Source of the DNA: Planotetraspora phitsanulokensis
GTDB lineage: Bacteria > Actinomycetota > Actinomycetes > Streptosporangiales > Streptosporangiaceae
DNA: 64,000 nt
Assembly (NCBI RefSeq): GCF_016863295.1
Contig: NZ_BOOP01000004.1
Span: forward strand, 124,001-188,000
Reading direction: 5' to 3'
In this document: positions 1-8,096 of the stretch, one piece after another
Numbering within the stretch: position 1 is the stretch's first letter
How the letters are laid out: each line of letters starts with the position of its first letter
Translations under genes and position numbers: made by a program
The notes under the pieces: generated by a model
The model's input: only the letters and a program-made list of their open reading frames with translations
Told to the model about the DNA's origin: nothing
Databases searched by the model: none

Positions 1-289
1 CCTGGCCACCGCGAGGGACGAGCTGGTTCCGCTCAGGGACGACCGGGTGCGCGAGAACCGGGCCTACCTCACGGTGGTGCTGCTCGGGCGCGTCATCACG
101 CGCATCGGCACCATCACCGACGTCCATCCCGGGCTGATCGAGAACTTCTTCGCGTCCGATCTGGCCTTCCTGCAGGACCTGTACCGGCGGGTGAACAGCG
201 AGGGCCGGTCACGCGCGGCCGTCGCCTGTCCCGAGTGCCGCCACGAGTTCACGGTCGACCTCTCGGGCAGCCGCCTGGGGGAACCATGA
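1..289 (+). CDS. eCIS phage-tail assembly protein with Zn ribbon (5' end cut off)
   Basis: The reading frame is open from base 2 and loses its start at the window edge, leaving about 95 C-terminal residues. The visible part has an alpha-helical stretch around FASDLAFLQDLYRRVN and ends with a CPEC motif that may be half of a zinc ribbon. In actinobacterial eCIS clusters a small protein of this kind sits just before the DUF6760-like gene and is annotated as a tail assembly protein. Its stop overlaps the next start as ATGA, so the two are probably translated together. The GTG at 47 lies inside this frame and is unlikely to be the true start. Confidence 0.7.
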   Translation, partial: LATARDELVPLRDDRVRENRAYLTVVLLGRVITRIGTITDVHPGLIENFFASDLAFLQDLYRRVNSEGRSRAAVACPECRHEFTVDLSGSRLGEP

Positions 290-417
290 CCGACCGGCTG
301 TACGAGGAGGTCACCTATCTCGCCTACCACCTGCACTGGCCGCTCGACGACCTCCTCGACCTGGAGCATCACGAGCGCCGCCGGTTCGTCGCCGAGACCG
401 GCCGGCTGGTCCGGTAG
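286..417 (+). CDS. DUF6760-like small eCIS protein
   Basis: A 43-residue protein starting at the ATG that overlaps the preceding stop (ATGA). It contains the pattern YEEVTYLAYHLHWPLDDLL followed by DLEHHERRRFV, which I recognise as the DUF6760-type protein found only inside phage-tail-like clusters. A longer in-frame start at 235 would run back into the upstream gene and is not needed. Its role is unknown. The position between the assembly protein and the large disordered protein suggests a baseplate or assembly accessory. The family assignment is from memory of the motif, not from a search. Confidence 0.7.
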   Translation: MTDRLYEEVTYLAYHLHWPLDDLLDLEHHERRRFVAETGRLVR

Positions 418-423
418 GCCGCG

Positions 424-2460
424 ATGCGGTGGCCATGGACGCGCTCCGGACGGCCCGGCCGACCCGGCGGGGACGGCGCAGGGTCCGGAATCCAGGCGGA
501 CGCCGGGGCCGGGGAATCGGCCGCAGCGCAGCCGTACGCGAAGCCGGCTCCCGTGCATCGCGGCGAGTGGCGGACGTTGCCGCCGCTCCAGCGCGCGCTC
601 GGCCCGCATCCCCTGGCCGACTCCGGGGACGCGTTCTCCGGCACGCTGACCACGTGGCGGAACCCGTCGTCGCTGGCGCCGCTCGGCCACCACGTCGTGG
701 ACGGGCCCGGCGGTCTCGTCGGCCCCTTCTCCCCCGGTACGGCTCCCGCCACCGAACGGCCGGGCACGCCGGACGACGATCGGCCACCGGTGCGGCACGC
801 GCCTGGGCACGAACCCGTGACGATCGCCCGCTGGGCGGCTCCCATGCCCTCCCTCGACGCGCTGCCGGTCGTGAGCCGCGACCACGAAGCGGAACCGCGA
901 GCCGAGATGAGGGATGACGTGCCCGCCGACGGCTCTCGTGGATACGCCCCGGACGATCCGGGACGCTCGTGGAGCGGCGTCCTCCCCCCAGGCGCCCACG
1001 CGGACGGCGTCCCGGACGCCCACGCCTGGGACGGCCCGGAGCAGGTGCATGCCGTCGACGCGGGCTCCGCACGAGGGACGCGGCCGCTCTCCGGCGACAC
1101 GACAATGAGCACCTCTGTCACCGAGACCGCTCAGCGGCTGTCACCCGAGACCGCGATCGGGCAGGCCCCCGCGAGCCCCGCCCCGCCGGCCGGTCATCCC
1201 GGATCCGCCGTTCAGCGGACGGCGGTGAGGCGGCTCGGGCTCGGGCCGCCGATCGAGACCGGCTCGCCGGGCGGCGCGGCGCCCTGGAACGCGCGAGCCG
1301 ACACGCTGACCGGCTCCCCACCCGGCTCACGACAGGCGTCGGGTCAGGCGTCAGGTCAAGCGGGCCGATCCGGCACGACGCCCACGGTCGCGCGGATCGA
1401 GGTGCACGGCGCCCAGAACCCGGACCCCGGCTTCGCCCGGTCCGCCCCGCATGACTCTGCGGAGCAACCAGCCGGCGCCCGGGGGCAGGCGGAGGCGACC
1501 CCCGTCGCGCCGACGCTGGGGTGGGATCAGCCCGGCATGACCGTGTCCACGCCCGTTTCGCCGGGCGACTCCGGCCGCACCAGCACGGGCACACCGCCGG
1601 GACGCTCAGGCGTCACCGCCGCCCGCGGAATCGGCGAACCCGTTCAACGGACACCCACGGGCACGCCCGCAGCCGACGGTCTCCCCCGCGCGGCCGTCGA
1701 CCGCCCGCATGCTGACCACCCGCATGCCGACCACCCGCATGCCGACCACCCGCATGCCGACCACCCAGATGCCGCGCGTCCGGATGCCGCGCGCCTGGAT
1801 GTCGTCGCGCGAGCCGTACTGCCGGAGTCGATCACGACGCGTCCTCTCCTGGGGTCGCGCGGGATCGAGGCGACGCAGGCCGTCTCCGTCCCGCTCGTGG
1901 ACGCCGGCGCGGACCTGTCCCCCGGCGCGGGCGAGCCTCCGCTGCCGCGCACGGGCGGGGCGGAACCGCTCGCGGCGCTCCAGCGCTCCGCGGCCCCGGC
2001 CGTGCCGGCCGTTCCGATGCGGCCGGCTGCCCGGGAGGCGTCCTCGCCGGTGGGCTACGCGCCGACCCTGACGGCCGCGTCCGGCTCGGACACGGCGCCG
2101 GCCGTGCAAGCCGTACACACGCCCGCCGTGAGCGCCGCGGACTCGCAGGCCGAATCCGGCACGGCACCGCCGTACGGCAAGGCGGAGATGGCCCGGCAGG
2201 TGGTGATGCGGCTGGCCGCGGCGGGCGTCCCGGTCGCCCGCGAGGAGGACCCCGTCGCCGAAGAGGTCGTGCGGGCCCCTGCGCAGGACGCGCCCGCAGC
2301 GGGAGCCGTACCGGCGGGGCGCGCGCCCGGTGACGCGAAACAGGACCAGGAACTGGTGGGACGGCTGCTCGAACCGCTGCTGCGCCGGCTCAGGGCCGAG
2401 CTCTGGCTGGAGCGCGAGCGCCGTGGCGACCTGTCGGAACCGGGCGGGAGGCGTTTCTGA
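424..2460 (+). CDS. large disordered Pro/Ala/Gly-rich eCIS protein
   Basis: A 678-residue protein of very low complexity, rich in Pro, Ala, Gly, Asp and Thr, with no signal peptide or membrane segment. Short motifs such as VQRT recur. Around residues 428-450 there is a run of HADHP units encoded by a 15-base tandem repeat. Only the last 45 residues look folded: a charged amphipathic helix with LLEPLLRRLRAELWLERER. Actinobacterial eCIS loci commonly carry a long variable protein here whose conserved C-terminal helix probably docks on the baseplate or tube, while the tail may act as a tether or cargo region; that role is inference. A Shine-Dalgarno sequence is not clear, and the start lies 6 bases after the previous stop. 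Confidence 0.75.
   Translation: MRWPWTRSGRPGRPGGDGAGSGIQADAGAGESAAAQPYAKPAPVHRGEWRTLPPLQRALGPHPLADSGDAFSGTLTTWRNPSSLAPLGHHVVDGPGGLVGPFSPGTAPATERPGTPDDDRPPVRHAPGHEPVTIARWAAPMPSLDALPVVSRDHEAEPRAEMRDDVPADGSRGYAPDDPGRSWSGVLPPGAHADGVPDAHAWDGPEQVHAVDAGSARGTRPLSGDTTMSTSVTETAQRLSPETAIGQAPASPAPPAGHPGSAVQRTAVRRLGLGPPIETGSPGGAAPWNARADTLTGSPPGSRQASGQASGQAGRSGTTPTVARIEVHGAQNPDPGFARSAPHDSAEQPAGARGQAEATPVAPTLGWDQPGMTVSTPVSPGDSGRTSTGTPPGRSGVTAARGIGEPVQRTPTGTPAADGLPRAAVDRPHADHPHADHPHADHPHADHPDAARPDAARLDVVARAVLPESITTRPLLGSRGIEATQAVSVPLVDAGADLSPGAGEPPLPRTGGAEPLAALQRSAAPAVPAVPMRPAAREASSPVGYAPTLTAASGSDTAPAVQAVHTPAVSAADSQAESGTAPPYGKAEMARQVVMRLAAAGVPVAREEDPVAEEVVRAPAQDAPAAGAVPAGRAPGDAKQDQELVGRLLEPLLRRLRAELWLERERRGDLSEPGGRRF
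1709..1785 (+). repeat. 15-bp in-frame tandem repeat (HADHP units)
   Basis: About four copies of a 15-base unit (CGCATGCCGACCACC, the first with one change) followed by diverged copies ending in GATGCCGCGCGTC. The array lies inside the disordered eCIS gene and keeps frame, adding or removing five residues per unit, so slippage would vary the His/Asp/Pro tract without breaking the gene. Confidence 0.85.
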
Positions 2461-2510
2461 ATGACCACTTCGAATGGCGACCCGATGGCTGACTGGGATG
2501 GGTGATCCGC

Positions 2511-2951
2511 ATGGATGACGACCTGATCGCGGTCTCGGTGTGCTTCGTCGTCACGATCGACGGCAAGAACATCGGGGCGTTCAACAGCTGCGAGGGCCTG
2601 GGCTGCGAGGTCATGATCGAGCAGCGCGAGGTGGGCGGCAACAACGGCATGGTGCTGCAGCTGCCGACCCGGTTGAAGTACCCGAACGTGAAGCTGACCA
2701 GGCCGATCACCAAGGCGACCGCGGACAAGATCCCCCAGTGGCTGACGGGCCTGGCCAAGGGTGTGCAGCGCAGGACCGCGACCATCGAGGCCCGCACGGC
2801 CATGGGTGAGGTCATCGTCGCGTGGGGTCTCACGGGGGTGGTCCCCGTCCGGTGGACCGGCCCGCAGTTCACGCTCGACTCGCCCAAGGTGGCCACCGAG
2901 ACGCTGGAGCTCGCCCACCACGGCTTCACCGGACCGGGTTGGGGTGCCTGA
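2511..2951 (+). CDS. eCIS tube protein, T4 gp19 family
   Basis: A 146-residue gp19-type tail tube protein. Typical family features are VTIDGKNIGAFNSCEGLG near the N-terminus, the VGGNNG loop, QLPTRLKYPNVKLTRP in the middle and a C-terminal TETLELAHHGF. The protein should stack as hexameric rings to form the inner conduit of the injector; this variant precedes the LysM gene and probably forms the baseplate-proximal tube ring (Afp5-like) rather than the main tube. The ATG at 2511 has a GGGATGGG stretch about 8 bases upstream; an in-frame GTG at 2502 is the alternative. The LysM gene starts 3 bases after the stop. Confidence 0.9.
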   Translation: MDDDLIAVSVCFVVTIDGKNIGAFNSCEGLGCEVMIEQREVGGNNGMVLQLPTRLKYPNVKLTRPITKATADKIPQWLTGLAKGVQRRTATIEARTAMGEVIVAWGLTGVVPVRWTGPQFTLDSPKVATETLELAHHGFTGPGWGA

Positions 2952-2954
2952 GCG

Positions 2955-3686
2955 ATGGCCGCCGCCCCCGTCACCTTCAGCGCCCCCGGCGTCACCGGCG
3001 CGGCCCCGGCCAGCGTGCAGGAGGCGTTCCTCGCGATCCACGAGCCGCCGAAGACGCCAACGGACCGCAATCCCGGCGCGCAGATCGGCACCGTCAAGTT
3101 CCAGTACAACCCGAAGGAGCTCTCGCTCACCAAGTCGGCGAGCTGGGAGCGCAAGGCGCAGAAGAAGACCGATCACGGCGCCCGGCCGCAGTATCTGGGG
3201 TCCGATCCCTGCAAGCTGCAGCTGGAGATGTTCCTCGACGCCACGGAGAAGATGGACGACGGCGTCGTCAAGGCGGTGGAGCGGCTGTTCTCCTGCATGG
3301 TCTGCGGCGAGGGCAGGCCGACACCACCGTGGGTGATCTTCAACTGGGGCGGCCTCACCGGCTTCCCGGCGTTCGTCAGCAGCGTCACCGCGAAGTACAC
3401 CCTGTTCACTCCCGGCGGGATGCCCGTGCGCGCCCTGTGCACGATCGCCGTCGAGGAGGTGTTCGGCACCACCAAGCGGCAGAATCCGACATCGGGTTCC
3501 CTTGCCGCCAGAGACGTGCACGTGGTGGTCGCCGGGGACACCCTGGCCGGCATGGCCTACGCCTACTACGGCGAGCCCGGGTTCTGGCGGGAGATCGCGA
3601 AGGCCAACCGCATCGGCGACCCGATGAGACTGCGGCCGGGCGCCCGGCTGCTGATCCCCGCGAGGGAGGAACTCGGTGGCGGCTGA
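2955..3686 (+). CDS. eCIS LysM-containing baseplate/tube connector (Afp7-like)
   Basis: A 243-residue protein. The N-terminal two thirds contain the CIS tube/gp53-like core (FQYNPKELSLTKSASWERK, then LQLEMFLDAT). The C-terminal 50 residues form a LysM-like module with VHVVVAGDTLAGMAYAYYGE and ending LRPGARLLIPA. In Afp/PVC particles this protein clamps the VgrG-like hub and the tube. The LysM module is normally read as peptidoglycan binding, but in eCIS it mainly serves assembly. The stop lies inside the next gene, with an 11-base overlap, so translation is likely coupled. Confidence 0.9.
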   Translation: MAAAPVTFSAPGVTGAAPASVQEAFLAIHEPPKTPTDRNPGAQIGTVKFQYNPKELSLTKSASWERKAQKKTDHGARPQYLGSDPCKLQLEMFLDATEKMDDGVVKAVERLFSCMVCGEGRPTPPWVIFNWGGLTGFPAFVSSVTAKYTLFTPGGMPVRALCTIAVEEVFGTTKRQNPTSGSLAARDVHVVVAGDTLAGMAYAYYGEPGFWREIAKANRIGDPMRLRPGARLLIPAREELGGG

Positions 3687-5397
3687 GACGTTCTCCAGCA
3701 CCCTCGTGGTGGAGGTGGGCGGCGCCGAGCTCGCGCCGGAGATCGCCGCGCTGCTCGTCCACGGCTACGTGGAGGACAGCAGAAACCTGCTCGACACGTT
3801 CCTGCTGCGCTTCCGCGACCCGGGGCACCTGGTGGTGGAGAAGGGCGGTCTGGCCGTGGGGGCGAAGGTGACGCTGAAGGCGCAGACCTCCGACCCCGGA
3901 CCGCCGGTGACGCTGATGACGGGCGAGGTGGCCGGGCTGACGCTCGACCTCGACGCGGCGGGGACGATCACCGAGGTGCGCGGCTTCGACGAGGCGCACC
4001 GGCTGATGCGCGGCCGGCGGGTCGCGGCGTACCCGAACATGACGGTCAGCGACGTGGTCCGCCAGGTGGCCAGGCGCGCGAACATCCCGGTGGGCCGGAT
4101 CGACCCGCTGCCCGGCGTCGGCGGGCGGCTGCACACCCAGCTCAGCCAGGACAACGTAAGCGACTGGTCGTTCCTGACCCGGCTCGCCGACCGGGTGGGC
4201 GCGCAGGTGGGCGTGGCCGACGGCAGGCTGTTCTTCCGCCTGCCCGCTCCCCCGTCCGGCGCCCCGGGCCCGGCGGAGAAGGCCGAGCAGAACCCGCTCG
4301 TGCTGGAGGCCGACGCGAACCTGATCTCACTGCGCGCCTCGGTGACCGCCGCCTCGCAGACCGAGGAGGTGGAGGTGCGCGGATGGGACTACGAGCACAA
4401 GCAGGAGATCACCGCCACCGCCACGCCGGCCCTGAAGGAGGCGGGCGCGGATCCGGCCGAGCTTGGCCGGACGTTCGCGGCGCCGGCGGTGCTGGCGGGA
4501 GTCAGCGGGCACCGGACGCAGGCCGAGGTGAAGGCCGCCGCGGACGCGCTCGCCGCCGACCTCGGCGGCACGGCCGTCGAGCTGGACGGTGTGGCCAAGG
4601 GGAACCCGCGGCTGCGTGCCGGCGTCGCGGTCTCGCTCGCCGGGGTCGGCGCCCCGTTCGCCGGCAAGTACACCCTGAGCGGCACGCGCCACCTGTTCTC
4701 GCCCGCGACCGGGTACACGACCGCGTTCACCGTGTCGGGCCGCCAGGACCGCTCGCTCTACGGCCTGACGTCGCGGGGCGCGTCCGGCATGGCCCACGGG
4801 CTGGTCCCCGCCATCGTGAGCAACATCAAGGACCCGCTCGCGATGGGCCGCGTGTGTCTCACGTTCCCGTGGCTGAGCGGCGAGTTCACCAGCGGCTGGG
4901 CGCGGGTGGCCCTGCCGGGCGCGGGCAGGGACCGCGGGCTGGAGTTGCTCCCCGAGGTCGGCGACGAGGTCCTCGTCGGGTTCGAGAACGGCGACTTCGA
5001 CAGCCCCTACGTCCTGGGAGGCCTGCACAACGGGACCGACACCGCGCCGAGCCTGTCGGCCGCGATCGTCGACGGCACGAGCGGTCAGGTCGCCGTGCGC
5101 GCGCTCGTGTCCCGCGCCGGCCACCGGCTGGAGCTCGTGGAAGAGCCCGGCGTCGTACGGCTCAGCACCGGCGACGAGCAGGTGACGCTGACGCTGGACG
5201 AGAAGTCGGGGGCCGTCGTGATCAAGGGCTCGAAGGGCGTGACCGTCGACGCGGGCTCCGGCTCCGTGGAGGTCACCGCGACCTCCGGCATCACCCTCGA
5301 CGCGGGCGCCGGACCGCTGGAGCTCAAGGGGAGCCGGGTCACCGTCAGCGGCCAGACCGACGTCACGGTCACCGGCGCGATCATCAAACTCAACTGA
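3676..5397 (+). CDS. eCIS VgrG-like hub and spike (Afp8-like, gp27/gp5)
   Basis: A 573-residue protein starting at GTG inside the previous gene. Residues 1 to about 350 form the gpD/gp27-like hub. Residues about 372-455 form the gp5 OB-fold (base_V), with PAIVSNIKDPLAMGRVCLTF, GDEVLVGFENGD and YVLGGLHNG. The remainder is a repetitive beta-rich stretch (VTLTLDEKSGAVVIKGSKG, then VTVDAGSGSVEVTA), as expected for the trimeric beta-helix needle. No lysozyme domain or fused effector is present. The PAAR gene 16 bases downstream encodes the tip that caps this needle. Confidence 0.93.
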   Translation: MAAETFSSTLVVEVGGAELAPEIAALLVHGYVEDSRNLLDTFLLRFRDPGHLVVEKGGLAVGAKVTLKAQTSDPGPPVTLMTGEVAGLTLDLDAAGTITEVRGFDEAHRLMRGRRVAAYPNMTVSDVVRQVARRANIPVGRIDPLPGVGGRLHTQLSQDNVSDWSFLTRLADRVGAQVGVADGRLFFRLPAPPSGAPGPAEKAEQNPLVLEADANLISLRASVTAASQTEEVEVRGWDYEHKQEITATATPALKEAGADPAELGRTFAAPAVLAGVSGHRTQAEVKAAADALAADLGGTAVELDGVAKGNPRLRAGVAVSLAGVGAPFAGKYTLSGTRHLFSPATGYTTAFTVSGRQDRSLYGLTSRGASGMAHGLVPAIVSNIKDPLAMGRVCLTFPWLSGEFTSGWARVALPGAGRDRGLELLPEVGDEVLVGFENGDFDSPYVLGGLHNGTDTAPSLSAAIVDGTSGQVAVRALVSRAGHRLELVEEPGVVRLSTGDEQVTLTLDEKSGAVVIKGSKGVTVDAGSGSVEVTATSGITLDAGAGPLELKGSRVTVSGQTDVTVTGAIIKLN

Positions 5398-5413
5398 CCA
5401 CGGGAGACGTGAG

Positions 5414-5704
5414 ATGCCACCCGCCGCACGTGTGGGAGACCCGACCGGGCACCCGGGAACGATCAGCGGACCGGGGGCGCCGACCGTGCTGATCGGCGGC
5501 ATGCCCGCCGCCACGGTGGGCACGATGCACGCCTGCGCCTTTCCCGCGGTCCCTCCGGCTCCCCCGCATCCGCCGACCCCGCTGGCCGGGCCCGGGGTCC
5601 CGACGGTGCTGATCGGCGGCATGCCCGCCGCCGTCGTGGGCGACCTGACGGGATGCGGAGCACCCGTCGTCGCGGGCTGCCCCGTCGTTCTGATCGGAGG
5701 CTGA
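5414..5704 (+). CDS. PAAR-motif spike tip protein
   Basis: A 96-residue PAAR-like protein that caps the VgrG needle and sharpens the membrane-piercing tip. It starts MPPAARVGDPTGHPG and contains two nearly identical blocks, PTVLIGGMPAA(T/V)VG, which is the internal pseudo-repeat expected of the PAAR cone. His and Cys residues between the blocks could bind the usual zinc. No C-terminal toxin extension is present. A GGGAGA sequence lies 6 bases before the ATG. gp25 starts 2 bases after the stop. Confidence 0.92.
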   Translation: MPPAARVGDPTGHPGTISGPGAPTVLIGGMPAATVGTMHACAFPAVPPAPPHPPTPLAGPGVPTVLIGGMPAAVVGDLTGCGAPVVAGCPVVLIGG

Positions 5705-5706
5705 CC

Positions 5707-6150
5707 ATGGCGTCCGACTTCATCGGGGCGGGCTGGACCTTCCCCGTGCGCACCGACGCGACCGGCTCGATCGCCCTGGTCCGTGGGGAACGGGAGATCG
5801 CGGAGAGCATCCGGCTCATCCTCGGCACCTCACCGGGCGAGCGGCCGATGCGGCCCGAGTTCGGCTGCGCCATCCACGACCTGGTCTTCGCCCCCGCAGA
5901 CGCCCGGACCGCGGGCAGGCTCGCCTCGGAGGTGCGCCTCGCGCTCGAACGGTGGGAGCCCCGCATCGACCTCGACGACGTCGTCGTCCACTTCGACCAA
6001 GTGGACGAGGGGATCCTGCTCCTCGACATCAGGTACGCGCTGCGCGGTGACAACGATCCCCGCAACCTCGTGTTCCCGTTCTACGTGATCCCCGACGACG
6101 CGGGCCCCGCCGACCGCGCGGCTCCCACCGATGACGAGGGAGAGATCTGA
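5707..6150 (+). CDS. baseplate wedge protein, GPW/gp25 family
   Basis: A 147-residue gp25-family baseplate wedge protein. It shows the family pattern of a short N-terminal strand, an IAESIRLILGTSPGERPMRPEFGC motif region (residues 34-58) and a helix before the conserved ALERWEPRIDLDDV. It helps nucleate the sheath on the baseplate. The ATG at 5707 follows the PAAR stop by 2 bases; the longer upstream in-frame start at 5653 overlaps PAAR and adds residues not typical of gp25. The stop overlaps the next ATG by one base. Confidence 0.93.
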   Translation: MASDFIGAGWTFPVRTDATGSIALVRGEREIAESIRLILGTSPGERPMRPEFGCAIHDLVFAPADARTAGRLASEVRLALERWEPRIDLDDVVVHFDQVDEGILLLDIRYALRGDNDPRNLVFPFYVIPDDAGPADRAAPTDDEGEI

Positions 6151-8096
6151 TGGCCCTGCCCGTGCCCGACCTCGACGACCGGCGGTTCCAGGACCTCGTT
6201 GACGAGGCCAAGCGCCTGGTCCAGCAGCGTTGCCCCGAGTGGACCGACCACAACGTCTCCGATCCCGGCGTGACGCTGATCGAGACGTTCGCGTTCATGG
6301 TCGACCAGCTCCTGTACCGGCTCAACCAGGTGACCGACCTGCACTACCTGCGTTATCTGGAGCTGATCGGCGTGCGCCTGTTCCCGCCGACGGCGGCGCG
6401 CACCCACGTCACCTACTGGTTGTCGGCCGCGCAGCGGCAGCCGGTGGTGATCCGGTCGGGCGCGCAGATCGCGGCCGAGCGCAGGGAGGGGGACGAGCCG
6501 GTCGTCTTCACCACCGAGGACGAGCTGGCCATGCCGCCGTCCGCGCTGGTCCGCGTGATGACCCGGAACGGCGGCGGCGAGCCGGTCGACCGCGGCGACG
6601 ACCTCGCCACCGGCCAGGGCTTCGCCTGCTTCGCCGAGGCGCCGGTCGCCGGCGACCTGCTGTATTTCGGCCTGTCCGTGGCGGTGCCCCGATGCGCGGT
6701 GCTGCTGCGCGTGGAGTGCGAGCTCACGGGCGCCGGCGTGGACCCGCGCGACCCACCGCTGGTGTGGGAGGCCTACACGGGGGCCGGCTGGACCGCCTGC
6801 GAGGTCGACCGGGACACCACCGGAGGGCTGAACCGGCCCGGCGACGTGGTGCTGCACGTGCCCGAGGGGCACGTCACGTCGGTGGTCGGCCAGCACGCGG
6901 CCGGCTGGCTGCGCTGCGTCGTGTCCGAACCGGCGGCGGGCCAGCCGTTCTACACCTCCTCGCCCCGGCTGCACGCCGCCGCCGCCTCCACCATCGGCGG
7001 CACGGTGGCGGCCGTGCACTCCGACTTCGTGTACGACGAGGTGCTCGGCACGAGCGAGGGCGTCCCCGGCCAGCGGTTCGCCACCCAGCACGCCCCGATC
7101 ATCAGCTCCGACAAGCCTCTGGTGGTGCTGGTGGTCGGCGACGGCGGCTTCCAGGAGTGGTGGGAGGTCGCCTCGTTCGCCGAGTCGGGGCCCGCCGACC
7201 GGCACATCCGGGTGGACAGGGCGGAGGGGACGATCGAGTTCGGGCCCGCGGTCCGGGAGGCCGACGGGTCGCTGCGGCAGCACGGCGCCGTCGCGCCCAA
7301 ACGAGGCGTCGTCCGCATCCCCGTCTACCGGACCGGCGGCGGACGGCGGGGCAACGTCGCCCGCAACACGCTCGTCGTCCAGCGCGACGCCGTGCCGTAC
7401 GTCGCCTCGGTGACCAACCGCAGGCCCGCCACGGGCGGAGTGGACGCGGAGTCCGTCCAGGACGCGGCGGTGCGCGGCCCGTTGCTGCTGCGCACCCGGG
7501 ACCGCGCCGTGACCACCGGGGACTACGAGCAGCTCGCGAGGGAGGCGGCGCCCGACCTCGCCCGGGTGCGGTGCGTACCCGTTGGCGCGGACGAGCGTGG
7601 TGTCGCGGCAGGCGTGCGCGTGCTGCTCGTCCCCGCCGTGCCCGACCCGGTCGAGGTGGCCTTCCGCGACCTCCGGGTCCCCGCGCCGCTGCGCGACCGG
7701 GTGACCGCCTACCTCGACGAACGCCGTTGCGTCGGCGCAAGGGTCGTCGTCGAACCGCCGTTCTACCAGGGGATCACCGTCGTGGCCCGGCTCAGGGCGT
7801 CACGGGACGCCTCGCGCGACGGGGTCCGCGACCGCGCCCTGCTGGCGCTGCGGACCTATCTCAACCCGCTGGCCGGCGGGCCGGACGGCAGGGGCTGGCC
7901 GTTCGGCAGGGCCGTACAGACCGGGGAGGTCTTCGCGGTGCTGCAGCGGGTGGCGGGGGTCGAGCTCGTCGAGGAGGTCCTGCTGTTCAAGGCCGACCCG
8001 GTGACCGGGGAACGCACGACGCAGGCCCAGGTCATCGACCTCACGCCGAACGCGCTGGTCTTCTCCTACGCTCACCAGATCAAGGTGGAGGTCTAG
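6150..8096 (+). CDS. baseplate J-like wedge protein (gp6/gp47, Afp11-like)
   Basis: A 648-residue baseplate assembly protein. The N-terminus carries the conserved WTDHNVSDPGVTLIETFAFM region followed by QLLYRLNQVTDLHYLRYLELIG. The middle has GVVRIPVYRTGGGRRGNVARNTL, typical of the baseplate J fold, and the C-terminus has AVQTGEVFAVLQRVAGVELVE. It forms the wedge with gp25 and tail protein I and triggers sheath contraction. Start ATG overlaps the gp25 stop, and the next gene begins directly after its stop. Confidence 0.93.
   Translation: MALPVPDLDDRRFQDLVDEAKRLVQQRCPEWTDHNVSDPGVTLIETFAFMVDQLLYRLNQVTDLHYLRYLELIGVRLFPPTAARTHVTYWLSAAQRQPVVIRSGAQIAAERREGDEPVVFTTEDELAMPPSALVRVMTRNGGGEPVDRGDDLATGQGFACFAEAPVAGDLLYFGLSVAVPRCAVLLRVECELTGAGVDPRDPPLVWEAYTGAGWTACEVDRDTTGGLNRPGDVVLHVPEGHVTSVVGQHAAGWLRCVVSEPAAGQPFYTSSPRLHAAAASTIGGTVAAVHSDFVYDEVLGTSEGVPGQRFATQHAPIISSDKPLVVLVVGDGGFQEWWEVASFAESGPADRHIRVDRAEGTIEFGPAVREADGSLRQHGAVAPKRGVVRIPVYRTGGGRRGNVARNTLVVQRDAVPYVASVTNRRPATGGVDAESVQDAAVRGPLLLRTRDRAVTTGDYEQLAREAAPDLARVRCVPVGADERGVAAGVRVLLVPAVPDPVEVAFRDLRVPAPLRDRVTAYLDERRCVGARVVVEPPFYQGITVVARLRASRDASRDGVRDRALLALRTYLNPLAGGPDGRGWPFGRAVQTGEVFAVLQRVAGVELVEEVLLFKADPVTGERTTQAQVIDLTPNALVFSYAHQIKVEV

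Noticed and set aside
2055-3701. Long minus-strand ORF of 548 codons opposite the tube and LysM genes
   Set aside because: It lies wholly over recognised eCIS genes, has no family motif and is typical of antisense open frames in GC-rich DNA.
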